DNA of 42,767 bases from positions 1-42,767 of the forward strand of contig NZ_JALXVH010000024.1 of the NCBI RefSeq assembly GCF_025149945.1, in the 5' to 3' direction. This stretch comes from Kocuria sp. p3-SID1428. GTDB taxonomy: Bacteria; Actinomycetota; Actinomycetes; Actinomycetales; Micrococcaceae. Within the stretch, counting starts at the first letter, position 1, and the number at the start of each line of letters is the position of its first letter. The translations under genes and the position numbers were made by a program. The notes beneath the pieces were generated by a model. It did not search any database. It saw only the letters and a list, made by a program, of their open reading frames with translations, and was not told the DNA's origin. Below, piece after piece: positions 17,151-24,613 of this stretch.

Positions 17151-19463
17151 GTGAGCGAATCCGAGCAGGTGAAGACAGCAGGTGAAGGGGGACAGCGGAC
17201 GCCGCTGGACCGCCAGCGCCTCGGCGGCACGGACAAGGACCAGCAGCGCGAGACCAAGCGCCAGGAGAGGCGGGCCCCCGTCTCCTCCTCGGAGCTCTCG
17301 GCCGGATACTCCGCACTGACGCAGGACAGGGGCCCGCAGGTCAACTGGGTGGTGTTCCTGATCGCGGCGTGCGCGATCCTGGCGTTCTCCGCCTTCGCGA
17401 TGGCCGCCCCGGACAGCGCTCGGGAGACCATGCACGGCATCGTGCTGTGGATCGCCGAGAATCTGGGCTGGTACTACGTCCTGACCGTGACCCTCGTGAT
17501 CGGCTTCGTCCTGTGGGTGGCCTTCTCCAAGGAGGGCTCCGTCCGCCTGGGACCTGATCACTCGCGTCCCGAGTACAAGTTCTTCACCTGGCTGGCTATG
17601 CTCTTCGCCGCCGGTGTGGGCATCGACATGCTGTTCTACTCGGTGACCGGGCCCATCACGCAGTTCATCCACCCGATCGACGGCGACCCGCGCAGCCTCG
17701 AGGCCGCGGAGGAGTCGGTCGTGTGGACCATGTTCCACTACGGCGTGGCCGGCTGGTCCATGTACTCCCTGATCGGCATGGCCCTGGGCTACTTCGCCTA
17801 CCGCTGGGGCATGCCGCTGTCGATCCGCGCGGCGCTGTACCCGCTGCTGGGCAAACGCGTGCGCGGAGCCACCGGCGATGTCATCGACATCTTCGCCCTG
17901 GTCGGCACCGTGTTCGGCGTGGCCACCTCCATGGGCATCGGCGTGGTGCTGCTCTCCGTCGGCTTCTCGACCCTGTTCGGCATCCCCGACGGGCTCGGGC
18001 TGCAGATCGCACTGATCATCGTGGCCGTGGTGCTCACGATCGCGGCCTGCACCTCCGGCGTGGACAAGGGCATCCGCATCATCTCCGAGCTGAACATCTG
18101 GTCCGCTGCGGCCATGCTCGTCTACATCCTGATCTTCGGGCAGACCGCGTTCCTGATGAACGGCATCGTGCAGAACATCGGCCGGTTCATCTTCACCCTG
18201 CCCGAGCGCACGCTGCAGACCATGGGCTACAACCCGGACGGGGCGGAGTGGATGGGCTCCTGGACCCTGTTCTTCTGGGCCTTCTGGCTGGCCTGGGGTC
18301 CGTTCGTGGGCCTGTTCCTGGCGCGCATCTCCCGCGGTCGCACCCTGCGCGAGTTCGTGCTCGCCGCGATCACCGCGCCGGTGCTGTGCGACTTCCTCAT
18401 CGTGACGATCTTCGGCAACTCCGCGCTGCACGAGGTCATGGTCAACGGCAATGAGGAGTTCGCCCAGCTGTCCATGAACAGCCCCGAGCAGGGCTGGTAT
18501 GCGCTGCTGGAGATGTTCCCGGGGGCGACCTTCCTGATCGGGCTGGCCACGCTGTCCGGGCTGCTCTTCTACCTGACCTCCGCCAACTCCGGCGCCATGG
18601 TCATGTCGAACTACTCCTCGACCATCCCGGACCCCGCCGACGACGGCCCCAAGTGGCTGCGCATCTTCTGGGCCGTGCTCACCGCGATCCTCACGATCGC
18701 GATGCTGATCGCCGGCGGTGTGACGACCATGGAGTACGCCACGCTGATCTTCGCCCTGCCGGTGACGATCGTGGCCTACCTGATCATGGCCTCCTTCCTG
18801 AAGGCGCTGCGCATGGAGAAGGCCGACCGCGAGGGCCGTGAGCTGCGTCGGTCCAACACCGCCGCCAGCGGCGGCCACGCCCCCGAGCGCAGCTGGCGCC
18901 AGCGCCTGGCCAACCTGCGCTCCTACCCGTCCAAGCGCCAGGTCGTCGAGTTCGTGACTGGCACCGTGCAGCCGTCGCTGCGTGACGTGGCCCATGAGTT
19001 CGAGAAGCAGGGCTACGAGGCCACCATGGCGGTCAACGAGCTGACCGAGCACCAGATCCCGTCGTCGTCGATCGAGGTGGCCATGGGTGATCAGCGCCCG
19101 TTCCGCTACGAGGTCGCGGCCGTGGAGACGAACGTCCCCATGGTGGGCGCGCGCATGGGCCAGAACCCCGAGCGCTACTTCCGCCTCGAGGTCTTCACGC
19201 AGACGGGCTCGGAGGGCTACGACCTGATGAGCGTGACCCGCCAGCAGATCATCGACGACGTCCTGGACCGCTTCGAGTCCCACCTCGGGTTCCTGGACTA
19301 CTCGACCCTGCACTCGACGGCCTCCGTGCTGACTCCTCCGCAGGAGACGGACCCGGCGGAGGATCTCACGCCGGTGCCCGGCGATCTGCCCGGCCCTCAG
19401 CCGGATTCCTCGCCGTCGACCATGCCCTCGCCGGACGCCCCGGACCCGGATCAGCGCAGCTGA
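17151..19463 (+). CDS. BCCT-family betaine/choline/carnitine transporter
   Basis: 770 residues, GTG start with GAAGGGAG six bases upstream. BCCT carriers import glycine betaine, choline, carnitine or ectoine with Na+ or H+ for osmoprotection. A hydrophilic N-terminus (about 60 residues) leads to twelve membrane helices from NWVVFLIAACAILAFSAFAM onward. The family core is seen as RPEYKFFTWLAMLFAAGVGIDMLFYSVTGPI, FHYGVAGWSMY and FWAFWLAWGPFVGLFLARISRGRT; the aromatic box of substrate-binding tryptophans lies in the last (W in FWAFWLAW). After the membrane domain (about residue 555) a soluble tail of about 210 residues, with RYFRLEVFTQTGSEGYDLM, resembles the osmosensing C-terminal region of BetT/BetS-like members. 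It is followed by a strong terminator. Exact substrate is not readable. Confidence 0.94.
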   Translation: MSESEQVKTAGEGGQRTPLDRQRLGGTDKDQQRETKRQERRAPVSSSELSAGYSALTQDRGPQVNWVVFLIAACAILAFSAFAMAAPDSARETMHGIVLWIAENLGWYYVLTVTLVIGFVLWVAFSKEGSVRLGPDHSRPEYKFFTWLAMLFAAGVGIDMLFYSVTGPITQFIHPIDGDPRSLEAAEESVVWTMFHYGVAGWSMYSLIGMALGYFAYRWGMPLSIRAALYPLLGKRVRGATGDVIDIFALVGTVFGVATSMGIGVVLLSVGFSTLFGIPDGLGLQIALIIVAVVLTIAACTSGVDKGIRIISELNIWSAAAMLVYILIFGQTAFLMNGIVQNIGRFIFTLPERTLQTMGYNPDGAEWMGSWTLFFWAFWLAWGPFVGLFLARISRGRTLREFVLAAITAPVLCDFLIVTIFGNSALHEVMVNGNEEFAQLSMNSPEQGWYALLEMFPGATFLIGLATLSGLLFYLTSANSGAMVMSNYSSTIPDPADDGPKWLRIFWAVLTAILTIAMLIAGGVTTMEYATLIFALPVTIVAYLIMASFLKALRMEKADREGRELRRSNTAASGGHAPERSWRQRLANLRSYPSKRQVVEFVTGTVQPSLRDVAHEFEKQGYEATMAVNELTEHQIPSSSIEVAMGDQRPFRYEVAAVETNVPMVGARMGQNPERYFRLEVFTQTGSEGYDLMSVTRQQIIDDVLDRFESHLGFLDYSTLHSTASVLTPPQETDPAEDLTPVPGDLPGPQPDSSPSTMPSPDAPDPDQRS

Positions 19464-19484
19464 GTCCTCCCGAGCCCCGCAGGG

Positions 19485-19529
19485 ACCAGGCCCCCGCTCC
19501 GACGCCGCGCGTCGGGACGGGGGCCTGGG
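19485..19529 (+). terminator. Terminator hairpin after the BCCT gene
   Basis: CCAGGCCCCCG (19486-19496) pairs perfectly with CGGGGGCCTGG (19518-19528). An inner CCGACG/CGTCGG helix extends it to a long stem with a small loop. It lies 22 bases past the stop. Confidence 0.85.
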
Positions 19530-19652
19530 TCATCTGCGGGATCGCCTCGCCCGGGCCGGCCCACGGCTCGGCGGCTGGCGCCGTCGCCGCGCACGGAGGA
19601 CACTGAGGGGATCGGCCCCGTGGCCGATGACCCGAGCCGGAAGGAGTGCGAC

Positions 19653-21065
19653 ATGGCGGTCTTCCACCATCAGGAGGTCCTCGAGCATCCGCTGGAGACC
19701 GTCTGGGACTGGCACTGCCGTGCCGGGGCCCTGACCCGGCTGAGTCCCGAGTGGGCCCAGACGGTGCTGCAGGAGTCCTGGCCCCCGCTGTCGACGGGCT
19801 CACGGGCCCATCTGCGCACCAGCGCTCCGGGCACCGCAGGGTCGGTGCGCGTGCCGTTCGTCAGCGAGCACGAGCCCGGGCCCACGCAGCACTCGTTCGT
19901 CGATCGGATGGTGCGCGGCCCGCTGAGCAGCTGGGAGCACACGCACACCTTCGCCGCGCATGAGGACGGCGGGACGCTAATCACCGACCGGATCGACTAT
20001 GAGCCGCTGCCGGGCCGCCTGGGCGAGAGGGCAGGGTTCGTCGCCTCCGCGATGCGTCCCACGCTGGAGGCCACATTCGGCGCGCGCTCGAGGAAGCTGC
20101 GCGCGGATCTGGACTTCCACGATGAGCTCGACGGGATCAGCGGAGGGCGCAGGCTCAACGTGCTGATCGGCGGGGCCTCGGGGCTCGTGGGCTCCCAGGT
20201 CGCCGCCATGCTCTCGACCGGTGGGCACAGCGTGCGCAGACTGGTCCGGCGAGCGGCCCAGCGCGAGGACGAGGTCTCGTGGCACCCGGGCACGGGGCAG
20301 CTGAATCCCTCGGATGTGGCCTGGGCGGACGTCGTCGTGCATCTGGGCGGAGCGAGCATCGCGCGCCGCCTCACGGAATCCGGCAAGCGCGCCATCCGCG
20401 AGTCGCGGCTGTCCTCCACCGGGCTGATCGCCGACGTGTGCGAGCAGCTGCCCGCCTCCGTGCGCCCGGAGGCCTTCGTGTGCGCCTCGGCGATCGGCTA
20501 TTACGGCGGTCAGCGCGGCGACGAGCAGCTGGACGAGGACTCGGCCTCAGGCGTTGGCTTCCTGGCCGAGGTCTGCCGCGACTGGGAGGCGGAGGCTGCC
20601 CGTGTGGAGGCCCTGGGCGTGCGCCGGGTCAGCCTCCGCACGGGCGTGGTCATGACGAGCCTGGGCGGGATGCTGCGGATCCAGCTGCCGCTGTACCTGG
20701 CCGGGCTCGGCGGCCCGCTGGGCGGCGGGCGCAATCACCTGTCCTGGATCTCGCTGGAGGACCTCACCCGGATCTACGCCCTCGCAGTCGTCGACGCCGG
20801 TCTGGAGGGGCCGGTGAACGCCGTGGCCCCAGAGCCGGTGCGCCAGCGGGAGTTCGCCCGCGAGCTCGGCCGCGCACTGCACCGGCCCCGGATCGTGCCC
20901 ACCCCGGCGCTGGGACCCCAGCTCCTGCTGGGGAAGCAGGCGAACGAGGAGTTCGTGATGGCCGACCAGCTCGTGCGCCCGGCCGCGCTCGAGGCCCACG
21001 GGCACGCGTTCCGCCACCCGAAACTGGCCGACGCCCTGGGGGAGACGCTGCCGCCGAGAGGCTGA
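19653..21065 (+). CDS. SRPBCC (START-like) domain fused to TIGR01777 NAD-dependent epimerase
   Basis: 470 residues; start 19653 has GGAAGGAG six bases upstream (an in-frame GTG at 19620 is less well placed). The first about 150 residues (VFHHQEVLEHPLETVWDWHCRAGALTRLSPEW...) match an SRPBCC/cyclase-like ligand-binding domain. From about residue 170 a Rossmann domain starts with RLNVLIGGASGLVGSQVAAML, an atypical NAD(P) glycine motif, and continues with WADVVVHLGGASIARR, FVCASAIGYYGG (the YxxxK-type region lacks the Lys) and HLSWISLEDLTRIYALAV, all typical of the TIGR01777/YfcH (SulA-related) epimerase family. Such fusions occur in actinobacteria; the reaction is unknown. Cytoplasmic, apparently monocistronic. 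Confidence 0.9.
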   Translation: MAVFHHQEVLEHPLETVWDWHCRAGALTRLSPEWAQTVLQESWPPLSTGSRAHLRTSAPGTAGSVRVPFVSEHEPGPTQHSFVDRMVRGPLSSWEHTHTFAAHEDGGTLITDRIDYEPLPGRLGERAGFVASAMRPTLEATFGARSRKLRADLDFHDELDGISGGRRLNVLIGGASGLVGSQVAAMLSTGGHSVRRLVRRAAQREDEVSWHPGTGQLNPSDVAWADVVVHLGGASIARRLTESGKRAIRESRLSSTGLIADVCEQLPASVRPEAFVCASAIGYYGGQRGDEQLDEDSASGVGFLAEVCRDWEAEAARVEALGVRRVSLRTGVVMTSLGGMLRIQLPLYLAGLGGPLGGGRNHLSWISLEDLTRIYALAVVDAGLEGPVNAVAPEPVRQREFARELGRALHRPRIVPTPALGPQLLLGKQANEEFVMADQLVRPAALEAHGHAFRHPKLADALGETLPPRG

Positions 21066-21153
21066 GCGGCCCCGGGCGCCGCAGCGTCGGGCCGTCATCG
21101 GACGCGAACCTCTGTCCAGAGGGCGCCTCGACTCCGACCGGCTTCTAGCCAGC

Positions 21154-21188
21154 ATCAGATAGTCGCCTTGTGTCAGTTATTATCTGAT
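21154..21188. promoter_or_regulatory. Inverted repeat over the fic promoter region
   Basis: ATCAGATA (21154-21161) and TATCTGAT (21181-21188) are perfect 8-bp arms 19 bases apart, in an AT-rich stretch ending 21 bases before the fic ATG. The right arm overlaps the best -10 candidates (TTATTAT/TATCTG) and the left arm the -35 position. An autoregulatory operator for the Fic protein's C-terminal winged helix is possible. Confidence 0.5.
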
Positions 21189-21209
21189 TCCACAGAGGAA
21201 AGGCGCCGC

Positions 21210-22361
21210 ATGCTGTTCACGACTCCGGCCCTGACGGATGATGACTCGGCGGTGCTGGCGGCCATCGATCGTCACCGAACCGACCTGCGATACAACCTCG
21301 CTGCGCCGCACCGGTGGGTCGGAACCCTGGCACGGCAGCAGCGGGCCCGGGACATCCTGGGGTCGAATTCGATCGAGGGCATCCACGTCAGCCGGGACGA
21401 GGCCCTGGCGATGGCCGTCGAGCAGGAGGAACTGGTCGAGGTCGACGACGACTGGCTGGCCGTCAAAGGCTATTCAGACGCGATGACCTATGCGCGGGTC
21501 ATGGCTGAAGGAGGCCGGACCATGAGCCTCCCGGACCTGCTGGCACTGCACTTCATGGTCACCAGCCATGATCTCAGCAAGCGCCCGGGACGGGTTCGGG
21601 AGTCCGAGGTCTATGTCCAGGAGCAGGACACGGGCAGCGCCGTGTACACCGGCCCGGATGCTCAGGATGTCCCTGGACTCGTGAACGAGCTGCTGGAGTC
21701 GATCGCAGAGCAGGCAACGGCGCATCCGCTCGTCGTGGCTGCCATGGCCCATCTGAACCTGGTGATGATCCACCCGTTCAGCGACGGCAATGGCCGCCTG
21801 TCGAGGATCCTGCAGTCATGGTGCCTATATCGCCACGATGTCTCCGACGCCGAATTCGTCTCTGTGGAGGAGCATCTGGGTCGCAACACCCAGTCCTACT
21901 ACGACGTTCTCGCCGGTGTCGGGGCCGGCCGGTGGTCTCCCCAGCGGGACGCGGGGCCGTGGCTCGAGTTCATGCTCACGGCCCACTACCGTCAGGCCAT
22001 GACCATCAGGCGCAGGATCCGCGAGCTGGAGCAGATCGCGGTGCTGGTCGATGAGCTGATTGCAGCCAACGGGCTTCCTGAGCGGTCTGCGGCGGCGCTC
22101 GAGTTCTGCTTCACCGGATGGCGCCTCACCAACGCGCACTATCGGGAGTCCTCGGATGTCAACGCCAATACGGCTTCGAGGGACCTTGGAGCAGCCGTCC
22201 GCGCCGGCGTCCTGGATCGTCGCGGCGACAAGCGCGGCGCCTCCTATGTTCCGGCTGAGAACCTGCAGAACGAGCTGGCGACGATTCGTCGCACGGCCGC
22301 GGACGAGTTCGATCCCTCCCTCGATCCGTATCGAACACTTCGACGCCGAGGCTCCCTCTAG
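21210..22361 (+). CDS. Class II Fic-family AMP transferase with C-terminal winged helix
   Basis: 383 residues from ATG 21210, which has GAGGAAAGG upstream. The Fic core motif is complete: HPFSDGNGRLSR from His188, the catalytic base, through Arg199. The inhibitory helix motif S-x-x-x-E-G is found at residues 52-57 (SNSIEG), before the Fic core, making this a class II Fic protein that keeps itself off until Glu56 is displaced. Fic enzymes usually move AMP from ATP to target hydroxyls. Residues about 295-350 (ALEFCFTGWRLTNAHYRESS...RAGVLDRRGDKRGASYVP) look like a winged helix-turn-helix. No separate small antitoxin gene precedes it. Base composition is lower in G/C and codon use looser than in neighbours, suggesting acquisition. 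Its TAG stop overlaps the convergent SDR stop (CTAG). Confidence 0.93.
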   Translation: MLFTTPALTDDDSAVLAAIDRHRTDLRYNLAAPHRWVGTLARQQRARDILGSNSIEGIHVSRDEALAMAVEQEELVEVDDDWLAVKGYSDAMTYARVMAEGGRTMSLPDLLALHFMVTSHDLSKRPGRVRESEVYVQEQDTGSAVYTGPDAQDVPGLVNELLESIAEQATAHPLVVAAMAHLNLVMIHPFSDGNGRLSRILQSWCLYRHDVSDAEFVSVEEHLGRNTQSYYDVLAGVGAGRWSPQRDAGPWLEFMLTAHYRQAMTIRRRIRELEQIAVLVDELIAANGLPERSAAALEFCFTGWRLTNAHYRESSDVNANTASRDLGAAVRAGVLDRRGDKRGASYVPAENLQNELATIRRTAADEFDPSLDPYRTLRRRGSL

Positions 22362-23131
22362 CTCTCCGGCTTGGAATCGCGGGCGAAGCGCTCCGCCTTG
22401 ATGCGCTCGGGAAGGACGCGGTTCACAGCAGCGGCGCGCTTGGTGGCGGCGTCTCCGCCCACCACATGATCCTTGCCCGCGAACAGCGCGTCGAGGCCCT
22501 GCCGCGCGACGACGGACGGATCGTTCTTCCAGTCGTTCGAGCCGAACTTCGTGTCGTCCATGCCGGCCGTGTGGTGGAAGTCGGTGGCCGTGGCCCCGGG
22601 CATCAGGACCGTGACGCTCACGCCGAACTCGCGCAGCTCCTGGCGCAGTCCCTGGGCGAAGCTGCTCATGAAGGCGCGGGTGGGCCCGTAGATCGACTCA
22701 TAGGGGGTCGGTGTAGTGGCCGACAGCGACGACGTGATCAGGATCCGCCCCGCTCGACGCTGCGCCATGTGCCGGGCCACGTGCTTGGCCAGGACGACCT
22801 GCGAGGTCACGTTGAGCCCGAGCATGGCCAGCTCGTCGTCCAGGTCCGTGTCCAGGAAAGAGCCGCCGAGGCTGCGTCCGGCGTTCAGGGCCGCTACCTC
22901 GAGCGGCCGATCCAGCTGCTGGACAGCCTGCCAGACCGCGTCCGCGCCCTCATGAGTCGACAGGTCGGCCTGGACCGGGTGCACCTCGACGCCCGGCAGC
23001 TGCTCGGGCAGGTCGAGGATCCGGGCTCCGGACCCGACGCCCACGATGTCGAATCCGCGGTCGGCCAGGCCGTGGGCGAGCTGGAGGCCGATGCCCGCGG
23101 AGGCTCCGGTGATCAGTGCGAGAGAAGACAT
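22358..23131 (-). CDS. Short-chain dehydrogenase/reductase (SDR)
   Basis: 257 residues of classical SDR. The NAD(P) motif TGASAGIG lies near the N-terminus (ALITGASAGIGLQLAHGLADRG), followed by LNAG (about 88-91), catalytic Ser in ITSSLSA, and the usual YxxxK position reads Y-G-P-T-R in SIYGPTRAFM: the lysine is replaced by arginine, which is uncommon and may alter activity. The C-terminal PGATATDF segment is normal. Substrate unknown. The ATG at 23131 has no ribosome-binding site; TAAGCT ends six bases upstream on the minus strand, so a leaderless mRNA is likely. It is convergent with fic, with overlapping stop codons. Confidence 0.9.
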   Translation of the reverse strand: MSSLALITGASAGIGLQLAHGLADRGFDIVGVGSGARILDLPEQLPGVEVHPVQADLSTHEGADAVWQAVQQLDRPLEVAALNAGRSLGGSFLDTDLDDELAMLGLNVTSQVVLAKHVARHMAQRRAGRILITSSLSATTPTPYESIYGPTRAFMSSFAQGLRQELREFGVSVTVLMPGATATDFHHTAGMDDTKFGSNDWKNDPSVVARQGLDALFAGKDHVVGGDAATKRAAAVNRVLPERIKAERFARDSKPES

Positions 23132-23137
23132 GCCACC

Positions 23138-23143
23138 AGCTTA
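23138..23143 (-). promoter_or_regulatory. -10 element giving a leaderless SDR transcript
   Basis: Minus-strand TAAGCT, then six bases, then ATG. No ribosome-binding site. Confidence 0.5.
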
Positions 23144-23185
23144 GGACGTGGCGCGCCAGGCAGCCTTGCGGGGATGCGCACGGCA

Positions 23186-23313
23186 TCGAGTGGCCCCGCA
23201 GAGTCCTCGCTCGATTCGAGTGGCGTCGTGGTGTGGGTGTGCACCCGCGGGCGCACACCACGACGCCACTGGATGACGGGGGAGACGCTGACTCACACTG
23301 AGAGGCCACTCGA
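23186..23313. repeat. Nested repeat cluster: TCGAGTGGC copies around a 17-bp-arm hairpin
   Basis: In the 230-base gap between the SDR gene and tRNA-Ala, TCGAGTGGC occurs at 23186 and 23216 (30 bases apart) and in reverse as GCCACTCGA ending at 23313. The second copy opens a hairpin whose perfect 17-bp arms are 23219-23235 and 23254-23270; the 18-base interior contains its own GGGTG/CACCC stem. It could be a REP-like repetitive element, a structured RNA or an operator cluster. No open reading frame fits it. Confidence 0.6.
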
Positions 23314-23361
23314 CCTGCTCGGGGGCTGGGCGCGGGGCGATTGCTGCAACAGGGCATGAAG

Positions 23362-23402
23362 AAGGCCCTCCGATTCGGCGTCATGCCTGATCGGAGGGCC
23401 TT
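23362..23402 (-). terminator. Terminator hairpin downstream of tRNA-Ala
   Basis: A 13-bp perfect stem (23362-23374 with 23390-23402) and a 15-base loop, eight bases past the tRNA 3' end on the minus strand, followed there by TTCTTC. Fits an intrinsic terminator for the tRNA. Confidence 0.8.
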
Positions 23403-23410
23403 TCACGGGG

Positions 23411-23483
23411 TGGAGCTAAGGAGAATCGAACTCCTGACCTCTTCATTGCGAACGAAGCGCTCTACCAACTGAGCTATAGCCCC
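23411..23483 (-). tRNA. tRNA-Ala with CGC anticodon
   Basis: 73 bases read on the minus strand: acceptor GGGGCTA pairs with TAGCTCC, giving the G3-U70 wobble that identifies alanine tRNA. The D arm AGCTCAGTTGGTAGAGC, the anticodon loop TTCGCAA with CGC at positions 34-36 and the T arm with GTTCGATTC are normal. Discriminator is A. CCA is not encoded (CCC follows), unlike the tRNA at 14767. It reads GCG, a common codon in this GC-rich genome. Confidence 0.93.
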
Positions 23484-23544
23484 GGAACGAACCAGATCAG
23501 GGTACGCCCCAGGTGGCTGGGCGTCCAACTCCGGGCGCAGCCTC

Positions 23545-23550
23545 TAGTCT
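23545..23550 (+). promoter_or_regulatory. -10 element giving a leaderless transcript of the LysR-like gene
   Basis: TAGTCT, seven bases (GTGCGGC), then ATG at 23558. No ribosome-binding site. Confidence 0.65.
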
Positions 23551-23557
23551 GTGCGGC

Positions 23558-24583
23558 ATGGAATCCCACGCGCACCCGGAGCCCGAGCAGCAGGATGTCG
23601 CCGACCAGCAGGACGTGCCGGGGCCTGCGTCGAGTGCTTCCGCCACGGCGCAGGGCCCTGTCCTGCGCGTGGGCTACGAGACCGGGATGATGCCGGGCAA
23701 GTGGCTGCGGCGCTGGCGCGAGCGCGGCGACGGGCTCGAGGAGCAGCAGCTGGCGCCGGGGCAGTGGCCGCAGGCGCTGGGGGAGACGGCCGACGTCGCC
23801 CTGATCCGCCTGGCACCCCACCCGCGTGACGACGCAGGCCCGGCGCTGACCGACCTGCAGCGGCTGCGGGAGACCTTCCACGTGGTCGAGCTCTACGACG
23901 AGCAGCAGGTCGTCATCCTGCCCGTGGACGACGAGCTGACCCTGCTCGACGACGTCCCCGTGGCCGAGCTGACCGACGAGTGGCTGCTGCAGGACCTCGA
24001 TCAGCTCCCGGAGCACCGTCCGTCGGCACGGGGGCGCGGCACGGATGAGGACGGAGCACCGCGCGAGCTGCCCGAGATCGCGGATTCCGGGGCGGCGGTG
24101 GAGCTGGTGGCCGCCGGGGTGGGGCTGTACGTGGCGCCCATGTCGGTCGCGCGCTGGCATCACCGCAAAGACCTGACCTATCGCCCGATCCCGGAGCTGC
24201 CGCTCGTGCCCGTCGTGCTGGTGTGGCCGAAGGGCCTGCCGGAGCAGACCGAGGCGATGGTCCAGGACTTCCAGGGCATCGTGCGCGGGCGCCGTGAGGG
24301 CAGCTCCCGAGGCAGCGAGTCCGATTCGTCCGCGACCCGCGGGGACGAGGACCTCTCGAACAGCCGCGATCCAGAGGTGCAGCGGGCGGCACGGGCCGCG
24401 CGCAAGCGCGGCAAGGCCAAGTCCGGTGCCGCCTCGGGAGGCTCCCGCACGGGCAAGGGCACGAGCCGCGGCGATCAGCTGGCCGGAAAGCGGCTGGCCG
24501 GAGGCCGCCCGCGCCGCTCCGGCGGCGGTCGACCCGGCGGCAAGCCCAAGGGCCGCGGCGGAAGGCCCGGCCGGGGGCGCTGA
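23558..24583 (+). CDS. LysR-type effector-binding domain protein without HTH, with Arg/Gly-rich tail
   Basis: 341 residues. After an acidic, Gln-rich N-terminus, residues about 32-235 (VLRVGYETGMMPGKWLRRW..., DVALIRL, VVELYDEQQVVILPVDDEL, ELVAAGVGLYVAPMSVARWH, VVLVWPKG) follow the LysR substrate-binding fold. The usual N-terminal winged helix is absent, so this is not a conventional LysR regulator. The last about 90 residues are strongly basic and rich in Arg, Gly and Ser (repeats of GGRP and RGG type), which would suit binding to DNA, RNA or another acidic partner. Such HTH-less proteins are annotated in related actinobacteria, with no known function. The start at 23558 matches a leaderless promoter; an upstream in-frame start at 23513 is rejected. 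Confidence 0.75.
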   Translation: MESHAHPEPEQQDVADQQDVPGPASSASATAQGPVLRVGYETGMMPGKWLRRWRERGDGLEEQQLAPGQWPQALGETADVALIRLAPHPRDDAGPALTDLQRLRETFHVVELYDEQQVVILPVDDELTLLDDVPVAELTDEWLLQDLDQLPEHRPSARGRGTDEDGAPRELPEIADSGAAVELVAAGVGLYVAPMSVARWHHRKDLTYRPIPELPLVPVVLVWPKGLPEQTEAMVQDFQGIVRGRREGSSRGSESDSSATRGDEDLSNSRDPEVQRAARAARKRGKAKSGAASGGSRTGKGTSRGDQLAGKRLAGGRPRRSGGGRPGGKPKGRGGRPGRGR

Positions 24584-24613
24584 GCCGGGGCTGCCGAGCA
24601 GGGCGCCCCGGCC

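Noticed and set aside
21066..21209. Possible small antitoxin gene before fic
   Set aside because: No frame with a start, ribosome-binding site and sensible length. The protein carries its own inhibitory motif, so none is required.
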